A stretch of 64,000 nt of DNA from UBA6898 sp964463135 (GTDB lineage: Bacteria; Nitrospirota; Thermodesulfovibrionia; Thermodesulfovibrionales; UBA6898), in assembly GCA_964463135.1 (NCBI GenBank), contig CAYXBA010000002.1, forward strand, positions 248,001 through 312,000, read 5' to 3'. Under the pieces are notes generated by a model that did not search any database, was not told the DNA's origin, and saw nothing but the letters and a program-made list of their open reading frames with translations. Positions 7,954 through 15,012 of this stretch are shown here, piece by piece; the stretch's first letter is position 1; every line of letters starts with the position of its first letter. A program made the translations under genes and the position numbers.

Positions 7954-9231
7954 ATGGAAGGCTCCATCCTTCGCAAAGAGATCCAGTCACAAATTGTAGC
8001 AATCGGGACTGCCGACATTCTTGTCGGCATCCCCAGTTACAATAACGCACGGACTATCGGCCATGTCGTAAAGGCGGTCCAGGCCGGCCTTGCAAAGTAC
8101 TTTCCCGACCAAAAGTGCGTCCTGGTGAACTCAGACGGCGGATCATCGGACGGGACAACGGAGGTTGTTCAGAGTGCTGCGGTAGAGGACTTCCAGTCCA
8201 TCCTTCTGCATCACCGAACATCTTCCGTGTTCAAAATAACGACCCCGTACCATGGCATACCCGGAAAAGGGAGCGCCTTCAGGACTATCTTTGAGGTCGC
8301 ATCTGCGCTGAATGTGAAGGCCTGTGCAGTCGTAGATTCCGATCTCCGAAGCATTACACCGGAATGGATAGAACTGCTGATAAAGCCGGTTATTGAGCAG
8401 GGCTTTGACTATGTTGCGCCGCTCTACCACCGGCACAAGTATGACGGCACCATCACTAATAGTATCGTATACCCGCTTACCCGTGCGCTTTATGGGGTAC
8501 AAGTTCGCCAGCCGATAGGCGGTGACTTCGGATTCTCCGGCGACATGGCAAGGCACTATCTCACCAAGGATGTCTGGGAGACGGATGTGGCCCGGTATGG
8601 CATCGATATCTGGATGACAACTACAGCAATCGCTGACGGCTTCAAGGTCTGTCAGTCGTTCCTCGGGGCTAAGATACACGATGCCAAGGATCCCGGTGCA
8701 GACCTCAGCGCAATGCTGCATCAGGTCGTTGGGGCAACCTTTAACCTGATGGAGACCTATCCGGATATTTGGAAAAAAACTGAAGGCTCTGTGGCAACAC
8801 CGGTATTCGGTTTTACCTATGCCGTAGGACTCGAGCCGATCTCGGTAAACGTTGGCCGCATGATAGAGCGTTTTCAGCTCGGCGTCAAGGAACTGATGAA
8901 TATTTGGGAGCTCTTTCTGCCAAAGAAGATCACTGCTGTGCTGGAGCATGCTGCGGCTGCGCAGAATGAGAAGTTTCATATACCGGACGAGGTCTGGGCG
9001 GAGATCATCTACTTGTTCGCCATTGCGGCGCATCACAAGTCCCTGAACCGGGAGCATCTGCTGAAGTCCCTCACTCCGCTCTATATCGGCAGGACCGCAT
9101 CGTTCGTCATTGACACGCGCGACAGCGATGCTGCTGATGTCGAGGCAAAAATAGATGCTCTCTGCCGCCAGTATGAGGAAAATATAAGTGTATTGAAAAA
9201 TAATTGGGATACCAAAGGGGGTGCAGCGTGA
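7954..9231 (+). CDS. GT-A glycosyltransferase, GpgS-like
   Basis: A 425-residue glycosyltransferase starting 1 nt after the ClC stop. The N-terminal fold reads ILVGIPSYNNARTIGHVV, VLVNSDGGSSDGTTEVV, GIPGKGSAFRTIFEVA and the metal-binding VVDSDLRSITPEW (DSD at about 128-130), then YPLTRALYGVQVRQPIGGDFGF. The GKG, VDSDL and QP-x-GG-(D/E) order matches mycobacterial-type glucosyl-3-phosphoglycerate synthases. The C-terminal 130 residues are helical and not assigned. It is thus a second, distant GpgS-like enzyme in this cluster; it could use another acceptor or donor. Its stop overlaps the GTG start of the next gene. Confidence 0.75.
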   Translation: MEGSILRKEIQSQIVAIGTADILVGIPSYNNARTIGHVVKAVQAGLAKYFPDQKCVLVNSDGGSSDGTTEVVQSAAVEDFQSILLHHRTSSVFKITTPYHGIPGKGSAFRTIFEVASALNVKACAVVDSDLRSITPEWIELLIKPVIEQGFDYVAPLYHRHKYDGTITNSIVYPLTRALYGVQVRQPIGGDFGFSGDMARHYLTKDVWETDVARYGIDIWMTTTAIADGFKVCQSFLGAKIHDAKDPGADLSAMLHQVVGATFNLMETYPDIWKKTEGSVATPVFGFTYAVGLEPISVNVGRMIERFQLGVKELMNIWELFLPKKITAVLEHAAAAQNEKFHIPDEVWAEIIYLFAIAAHHKSLNREHLLKSLTPLYIGRTASFVIDTRDSDAADVEAKIDALCRQYEENISVLKNNWDTKGGAA

Positions 9232-9923
9232 ATACATTCGAGAGGATAGCAATCGAACCGTTTGAACAGCTCTTTGAAAGGATTGTGGAGTTTCTGCCGA
9301 ATATGCTCACATCAATTCTTATCCTGGTCGTCGGCATTGCAGTGGCGGGCCTGACACGGAAGGTATTCGGCAGTATTTTGCGCGCGCTTCATATCGACAA
9401 GCACCTCGAACGTATCGGGCTGACCGAATCGCTGAATAAAGGCGGCATAAAGGAGCCGGTCTCGGCCATCATGGCCAAAGGGATCGGATGGCTCACGCTC
9501 TTTGTCTTTCTTATCATGGCGCTGAGGGCGCTGGACGTCCCGTCCGTAGAACAACTGCTCGAGCGGTTATTCCTTTATCTGCCGAATATCTTTGTATCAG
9601 CGTTGGTCCTGCTTTTTGGCTACATGCTCAGCAATTTCTTCGGCAGGGCAGCACTTATCGCTTCGGTAAATGCCGGACTGAAAGTCTCAGGGATGATAGG
9701 TAAGCTCGTGCGTCTGACCGTGTTTCTGCTTGCAGTAACCATGGCGCTTGAGCAACTCGGCATCGGCAGCGGAACGATCATTATAGCCTTTGCGATCGTC
9801 TTCGGCGGCGTAGTGCTGGCGCTGTCGCTGGCATTTGGGCTAGGAGGCAGGGACATGGCAAAAGAATATCTCGAAAAGAGGCTTAGTGGTAAAGAAAGAG
9901 AAGATGATATCAATCATCTGTAA
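9228..9923 (+). CDS. TM-helix repeat protein (MscS/CmpX-related)
   Basis: A 231-residue membrane protein with two similar halves, each beginning with the amphipathic-plus-TM pattern: FLPNMLTSILILVVGIAVAG and YLPNIFVSALVLLFGYMLSN. This is the conserved TM-helix repeat found in CmpX and MscS-related proteins. The cytoplasmic MscS vestibule is missing. The start is taken as GTG at 9228 (GTGA overlap with the previous stop), with AAAGGGGG upstream; longer versions have no fitting ribosome-binding site. Location in the osmolyte cluster suggests a role in membrane-tension or ion responses, which is inference. Confidence 0.8.
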   Translation: MNTFERIAIEPFEQLFERIVEFLPNMLTSILILVVGIAVAGLTRKVFGSILRALHIDKHLERIGLTESLNKGGIKEPVSAIMAKGIGWLTLFVFLIMALRALDVPSVEQLLERLFLYLPNIFVSALVLLFGYMLSNFFGRAALIASVNAGLKVSGMIGKLVRLTVFLLAVTMALEQLGIGSGTIIIAFAIVFGGVVLALSLAFGLGGRDMAKEYLEKRLSGKEREDDINHL

Positions 9924-9931
9924 TTGCGGGC

Positions 9932-10942
9932 ATGACAACTGAGATGTTTTACTGGTTGACATTTATAGCCTGCACGGCTGCAATCGTCTATTCAGGCACG
10001 CGCCTGTCGAAATACGGCGACATAATCGCTGAAAAGACAGGACTCGGCAGAGCCTGGATCGGTGTCGTACTCATGGCCTCTGTTACGTCGCTCCCCGAAC
10101 TCGTCACAGGAATAGGCGCGGTGACGTATGCCGGGCTTCCTGATATTGCAGTAGGTGATGTGCTCGGAAGTTGTGTTTTTAACATGCTTATTTTTGCAAT
10201 TCTTGATACCCTCTATCGTCCCTCACCCATATCCACCAAAGCTCATCAGGGGCATGTGCTTTCCGCAGCGTTCGGACTTCTTCTTTTGAGCATAGTATGC
10301 GTCAGTATGTTTCTGAGGGAAAATATATCTCCCATCGGATGGTTAGGTCCCTACAGCTTCATTTTTATTGTTCTCTATCTTATCGCAATGAGACTGATCT
10401 TTACCTATGAGAAAAGAAAAATTGCCGAATTCCTGAAAGAAATGGTAGAGGACCTGCGGTACAAAGATATCAGCATAAAGACGGCTGTGCTTCACTATAC
10501 GATAAACGCCGTCATCGTGATCATCGCAGCCATGTTTCTCCCTCAAATCGGTGAAGGCATTGCCGCATCTACGGGATTGGGCCAGACTTTCGTCGGTAAT
10601 ATTTTTATTGCTGTTTCTACTTCACTGCCGGAGGTCGTTGTCTCCATCGCCGCTGTCAGGATGGGGGCTGTTGACCTCGCAATCGGCAATCTCTTCGGCA
10701 GTAATATTTTCAATATAGGTATCCTTGCCGTTGACGACATCTTCTTTTTCAAGGGTCCTCTGCTCTCCTATGCAAGTGCAGATCATATCATATCGGCATT
10801 GTCTGCCATGGCTATGACAGCGATTGCGATTATCGGACTGACCTATCGTGCAGAGAAGAAGAGATTATTCGTGTCATGGGATTCTATGGCGATTTTGTTC
10901 TGCTATATATTGAATCTCCTGATCCTCTATATGCTGAGATAG
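9932..10942 (+). CDS. Sodium/calcium exchanger family membrane protein
   Basis: A 336-residue polytopic protein of the CaCA cation antiporter superfamily. The two inverted alpha repeats are clear: VTSLPELVTGIGA with GDVLGSCVFNML in the first half, and STSLPEVVVSIAA with GNLFGSNIFNIG in the second. The acidic residues that bind the cation (SLPE in both repeats) are kept. It starts 8 nt after the preceding stop and is probably the last gene of the gpgS-clc transcript. Which cation it moves cannot be read from the sequence. Confidence 0.88.
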   Translation: MTTEMFYWLTFIACTAAIVYSGTRLSKYGDIIAEKTGLGRAWIGVVLMASVTSLPELVTGIGAVTYAGLPDIAVGDVLGSCVFNMLIFAILDTLYRPSPISTKAHQGHVLSAAFGLLLLSIVCVSMFLRENISPIGWLGPYSFIFIVLYLIAMRLIFTYEKRKIAEFLKEMVEDLRYKDISIKTAVLHYTINAVIVIIAAMFLPQIGEGIAASTGLGQTFVGNIFIAVSTSLPEVVVSIAAVRMGAVDLAIGNLFGSNIFNIGILAVDDIFFFKGPLLSYASADHIISALSAMAMTAIAIIGLTYRAEKKRLFVSWDSMAILFCYILNLLILYMLR

Positions 10943-11002
10943 GCGTTTTGAGGAGAGGACAGACTTGCACTGAACCAGGATGCATTGTCGGGACAGTAAC
11001 CG

Positions 11003-11048
11003 ACAAAAGAAAAACGCCCTGTTCTGTCAACTGCCGGAACAGGGCGCA
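11003..11048 (-). terminator. Terminator of the minus-strand gene at 11065-11490
   Basis: A perfect 10-bp stem (CGCCCTGTTC / GAACAGGGCG at 11015-11024 and 11037-11046) with a 12-nt loop is followed, on the minus strand, by TTTTTCTTTTG. It ends the transcript of the small gene that starts at 11490. Confidence 0.88.
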
Positions 11049-11064
11049 AACGTATCCCTTACGA

Positions 11065-11490
11065 TCAAGCCACTGTATGTACTATTTCATCTATCTTGTT
11101 GGCCAGGTCTTCAGCAGGGATCACCACAACCTTCTTCCCGGCTATGACCGTTTCAAAGCGTGCTGCTGCCATGCTTGTCTCGTATGCCTCTCCCAGTTTT
11201 CCGTAGATGCTCTGGACCTGCTTCTGCTTGAGGCCTTTGCTTGCGGTAAAGGTCTTGAAATTGATCTCCTGGCCGTTCTCGAACCAGGCGAGGCCGAACA
11301 TGCCGGGCGGCTTGCCGATGTACACATAGACCGTTTTGGCTGACGGCACAAATTCCATATGGTCATGGATCTTGCCTACAAAGGGCTCTAATGATGCTTT
11401 ATATTCGTTCAGTCTTGACGCTGCCTGACTCGAAGGATCGAGCTGCGGCAGTTCCTTTTCCTTGCCAAAAAGTTTTCCAAATAAGCCCAC
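11065..11490 (-). CDS. Hypothetical protein (141 aa)
   Basis: A small soluble protein I do not recognise. It begins GLFGKLFGKEKELPQLD, has a beta-rich middle (KTVYVYIGKPPGMFGLAWFE) and a helical C-terminus. The start is taken as GTG at 11490 because AAAGGAGG sits 5 nt before it; an ATG 21 nt further upstream lies before that ribosome-binding site. It has its own terminator and no partner gene on the same strand downstream. Confidence 0.75.
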   Translation of the reverse strand: MGLFGKLFGKEKELPQLDPSSQAASRLNEYKASLEPFVGKIHDHMEFVPSAKTVYVYIGKPPGMFGLAWFENGQEINFKTFTASKGLKQKQVQSIYGKLGEAYETSMAAARFETVIAGKKVVVIPAEDLANKIDEIVHTVA

Positions 11491-11612
11491 AGTAACCTCC
11501 TTTAACATCATTGGTATTAGCTGAAGATAACCTACTGCTGACCTCTTTGCTTTGATCCTTTCTGACAGTCTCCCCCTAAGATGATGCCGATAAAATCGGT
11601 ATGCAATAAGCG

Positions 11613-12041
11613 CTATCGCGATCTGCCTTTTTCTTCTGACAGGAACTGCTCCAGTTTCTCTATTTCGCCCGGTTCAAGCTCCTTGGTCCAGATCGTAATT
11701 TCTTTTCTCGTGCTGTCCTCCCGAAGCGTCACAACAAGCCGCTTCTTATCAGGCCTGGCGATCCCCACAATATTGCGGTAGCGAATGAGCTGCTTTGTCC
11801 GGGACTGGCGCACCTCCAGAAAATCTGCATGTACAGACACCTGGGGCTGCCTGCTCTTGATCAGGGTCATTATGCACATGCCTGCGCCAAAGATCACCAT
11901 GAAGCCGGATGCACCGGAAGGAGTTTCATTACGGGAGACGGACTGGGCAATGAGAAGACCGCCTGCTGCTGCCAGGACAGCATACAGCGCAAGGAAGAGA
12001 TACACCTGACCTTTTTTTGTATAGAGTTTCGTCCCGATCAT
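11613..12041 (-). CDS. Small membrane protein with PH-like C-terminal domain
   Basis: A 142-residue protein with two hydrophobic segments (about residues 13-33 and 46-60) followed by a soluble beta-rich domain: VSVHADFLEVRQSRTKQLIR, then YRNIVGIARPDKKRLVVTL and a final acidic helix ELEPGEIEKLEQFLSEE. This order, a two-TM hairpin followed by a short domain ending in a helix, resembles bacterial PH-domain membrane proteins. The exact family is not certain. It lies 20 nt downstream of the MglA-like gene and is probably in its operon. Confidence 0.7.
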   Translation of the reverse strand: MIGTKLYTKKGQVYLFLALYAVLAAAGGLLIAQSVSRNETPSGASGFMVIFGAGMCIMTLIKSRQPQVSVHADFLEVRQSRTKQLIRYRNIVGIARPDKKRLVVTLREDSTRKEITIWTKELEPGEIEKLEQFLSEEKGRSR

Positions 12042-12061
12042 AATGGTATCCGCAGCGAAAC

Positions 12062-13609
12062 TTAGAGTTTGAACCAGCTCTTTTTTTCCTGTAGCGAGCC
12101 GAGAAGGTCCAGCACGTCTTTGATCAGATCCGACATCTCTTTCTGTTCACGCTTCAGTTCCCTGAGCTCCTTTACATCTTTCAGTTCGGGTTCCTTTGCG
12201 GGTGCTTCCTTCGAAAGAGCTATCTCGTTCTTTATTGAAAGGACCTCGCCTTTCAGATCTGCCACGGTTCTCTGAAGCAGGGACAGAGAATCAGTTATCT
12301 TTTTCAGGGTGTCTGAAACAGCCGCAAGATCATCAGCCAGACCGTCGATCTTCTCGACAGGGAAGGGCTGCAGAACCGGTGCCGGTCTCTCTTCCCGGCG
12401 CGGCATCTCTTCCGGTATCGGCACTTCCGGGACGATTTTTGCCAAGGGAGGAACAACGGGTGCAACAGGAGCGATCTCCTCTGCAGTCGGTGCTTCCCGG
12501 ATCAGTTCGGTCCATGGTGTTGCCGGCGCGGCAGGGGCAGTCTTTTCCGGCAGCGGTGGCTCAGGGACAATCCTGGCTGCTGGAGGTGTAACGGAAGACG
12601 GAGGGACAGCCCTTTCCATTATCGGCGGCTCAGGGAGGATCTCAGTCCACGGTGTTACTGGTGCGGCAGGTGCGGCCTCTTCATAAGAGGGCTCAGGAGC
12701 AGGTGTCTCTGTTTTGGTCTCTTCAACAGCAGCATGCCCGGAGCCGCTCATAAGCTCAGGTTCATATGCTGGCTCCACCGGTTCGGGCTGAGGTATCGCC
12801 TCGATAGCCTCGGCTTCGTTTTCCGGAAGGATCTCCAGTGCCTCTTCTGCAACTTCTATCGTATCGGCCTCCGCTATTACCGGCTCGACTGCTGGCACGG
12901 GCACCGGTATTTCGAACTCTTCCTGCTCCGGCCTGATTTCCTTTCTCATCTGCTCTAGTGTTGCCTCTTTTGCCGGTATTGCCGCTTCCTTCTTCTGCTC
13001 AGCAGGCTGAATCTCAATTTTGTGCTTTTTTGAAATATCCTTGAGCACGAGTTTCGTTATTCTCTTAAATGCCTCTTCCACACCCCCGCCGTTTATAGCA
13101 GTGGCCTCCAGGATCTCATGCTGGGCGCCTGGATTCAGGTCCTGATTGAGTTCCTCAACGGACAGAATGTTCTGGAGATCTCTCTTGTTATATTGGAGGA
13201 TGATCGGTACTGTATCAGGATCAATATTGTTCGATACCAGATTTTCGCGCATATTTTCGAAGCTTTCGAGATTCTGGTCCCGCATGGCCTTCTGCGAGTC
13301 AGCGACAAAAACAACCGCATCTGCTCCCTTCAGGACAACTTTACGGGTCGCATTGTATCTGACCTGACCGGGGACCGTATAAAGCTGGAAACGGATCGAA
13401 AAGTCACGGATCTTGCCGAGTTCTATCGGCAGAAAATCGAAAAAGAGGGTGCGGTCGGATTCAGTAGAGAGGGATAACAGCTTGCCCTTTGTTTCAGGGT
13501 TAAGGACAGTATGAAGGTGCTGGAGATTGGTGGTTTTGCCGCTTAATCCGGGGCCGTAATAGACGATCTTAAGGGTGATTTCCTTGGTCGCATAATTGAA
13601 CAGTGCCAT
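12062..13609 (-). CDS. MglA-like small GTPase with long Pro/Glu-rich tail
   Basis: Residues 1 to about 195 form an MglA-type Ras-like GTPase: P-loop GPGLSGKTTN at about 19-28, the PGQVRYNATRKVVLKGADAV switch region, and the NKRD base-recognition motif. MglA proteins act as polarity switches for gliding and pili with MglB-type GAPs. Unlike stand-alone MglA (about 195 residues) this one has a 320-residue extension: a low-complexity linker rich in Pro, Glu and Ala with repeated PEPP/APAAPVTPWTE phrases (about 210-410), then a predicted coiled coil (LADDLAAVSDTLKKITDSL onwards). No mglB or romR-like gene is seen nearby. It starts 2 nt after the GGDEF gene ends. Confidence 0.85.
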   Translation of the reverse strand: MALFNYATKEITLKIVYYGPGLSGKTTNLQHLHTVLNPETKGKLLSLSTESDRTLFFDFLPIELGKIRDFSIRFQLYTVPGQVRYNATRKVVLKGADAVVFVADSQKAMRDQNLESFENMRENLVSNNIDPDTVPIILQYNKRDLQNILSVEELNQDLNPGAQHEILEATAINGGGVEEAFKRITKLVLKDISKKHKIEIQPAEQKKEAAIPAKEATLEQMRKEIRPEQEEFEIPVPVPAVEPVIAEADTIEVAEEALEILPENEAEAIEAIPQPEPVEPAYEPELMSGSGHAAVEETKTETPAPEPSYEEAAPAAPVTPWTEILPEPPIMERAVPPSSVTPPAARIVPEPPLPEKTAPAAPATPWTELIREAPTAEEIAPVAPVVPPLAKIVPEVPIPEEMPRREERPAPVLQPFPVEKIDGLADDLAAVSDTLKKITDSLSLLQRTVADLKGEVLSIKNEIALSKEAPAKEPELKDVKELRELKREQKEMSDLIKDVLDLLGSLQEKKSWFKL

Positions 13610-13611
13610 TG

Positions 13612-15012
13612 CTATACTATAGCATAAACGCCGTTTCTTGTCTGATTTTTGACCCTGTACATGGCGTCATCAGCGAGTTTCAGGAGCTCCTCTTTTGATT
13701 TAGCACTTTCAGGATAAGAGGCAACGCCGAAGCTTGCGGTCATCTTGAACGAATAACCGTCTCTCTTGAGAAAAACATTGCGTTCAATGGACCTTCGTAT
13801 CCGTTCTGCTATCTGGCTTGCATTTTTGGGCGCTGTCTGCGGCAGGACCATAACGAATTCATCGCCGCCGTACCGGGCAACGACGTCCATGGTCCTCAGG
13901 CTTTTCAGAAGCAGCTGGCCCATCTCCACCAGGAGCTTGCTGCCGACAAGATGTCCGTAACTGTCATTAATGAGCTTGAAGTGGTCAACATCCATGAATA
14001 TCAGAGAAAGGGACGTATGATGACGGGTTGCCCGCGAGATCTCAAGGTCAAGCGAGCGGTTGAGATACCGTGTATTGAAGAGTTTCGTGAGATCATCGGT
14101 TATGGACATCTCGGTCATTTTCTGATACAGGGCAGAGCGTTCTATGGCGATGGCTGCGTGGTCAACGATGCGCAGCACAAGATCAAGGTCATCCTTGGTA
14201 AAGGGTTCGCTGGTAGTCTTATTCACCACCTCCAGAACGCCGAGAATGCTGCCCTTGTTCATGATCGGCACGCACATGATGGACCTTGTCCTGTAATCGG
14301 TCTCCTTGTCGATCCTGCGGCTGAACCGCGGGTCTTTTGAGACATCCGGCACAACGACCGGTATCCGCTCCCGGGCGACCCAGCCGGCAATGCCTTCCCC
14401 CAGCTTGAGCCGTTCTTTCTTGATCTTTTTTCTGGCCTTCTTTTTCCCTGCCGTTTTCTCGAAGACGAGTTCGCCGGATTCTTCGTCGAGAAGAAGGATC
14501 GACCAGGCCTCTGCCTTGATAAGGGGCTTGGCTTTTTTCATGATCGTGCCAAGCACTTCATTGAGCTCAACGGTCGACGTGAGCGTCTTGCTCACTTCTT
14601 CAAAAAAATCGAGCTCCTGCTTTGTGATCGTGAGCCTGTGCTTGAGGCTGCGGTTTTCCATCAGCAGCTTTTTTTCGTGCAGGATCTTTTCTGTGGCAAA
14701 GGTAAGCTCTTTTGGTGTGGGGGCGTACAGAGGGCAAACAAGGTCAGATTTGAGCCAGGCTGACATGCCCGAGAAAGAAGGGTTGTCCGACAGCACTATT
14801 TTGGGTGTCTCTCCGAACTTCTTCAGGAACTCCCTGAATGACGGTTCCCTGCTCTGTGCCCTCTCGATGATCATCAGATCCGGACTGTCGTCGGCCCGGT
14901 ATCGTATGGTTCCTATCGAACGAAAGCGAAAAAGGACAGCGCCCCGGTCGATGAGATGTTCCTCAAGCTCACGGTTGATGCCGGCTGAGCCGACATAAAA
15001 GACTTTATTCAT
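13612..15012 (-). CDS. GAF-GGDEF diguanylate cyclase
   Basis: A 466-residue cytosolic signalling protein. Residues 1-130 look like a degenerate receiver-type domain (DLMIIERA, ETPKIVLSDN); about 142-292 form a GAF domain (TLTSTVELNEVLGTIMKKA, ILGVLEVVNK); the C-terminal part is a GGDEF domain with an intact YGGDEF motif at about 381-386 and an RTMD product-inhibition site five residues upstream. It should make cyclic di-GMP and be feedback inhibited. Translation probably begins at the ATG at 15012, which lies 5 nt inside the end of secA; earlier in-frame codons fall deeper in the secA zinc-binding tail. Confidence 0.9.
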   Translation of the reverse strand: MNKVFYVGSAGINRELEEHLIDRGAVLFRFRSIGTIRYRADDSPDLMIIERAQSREPSFREFLKKFGETPKIVLSDNPSFSGMSAWLKSDLVCPLYAPTPKELTFATEKILHEKKLLMENRSLKHRLTITKQELDFFEEVSKTLTSTVELNEVLGTIMKKAKPLIKAEAWSILLLDEESGELVFEKTAGKKKARKKIKKERLKLGEGIAGWVARERIPVVVPDVSKDPRFSRRIDKETDYRTRSIMCVPIMNKGSILGVLEVVNKTTSEPFTKDDLDLVLRIVDHAAIAIERSALYQKMTEMSITDDLTKLFNTRYLNRSLDLEISRATRHHTSLSLIFMDVDHFKLINDSYGHLVGSKLLVEMGQLLLKSLRTMDVVARYGGDEFVMVLPQTAPKNASQIAERIRRSIERNVFLKRDGYSFKMTASFGVASYPESAKSKEELLKLADDAMYRVKNQTRNGVYAIV

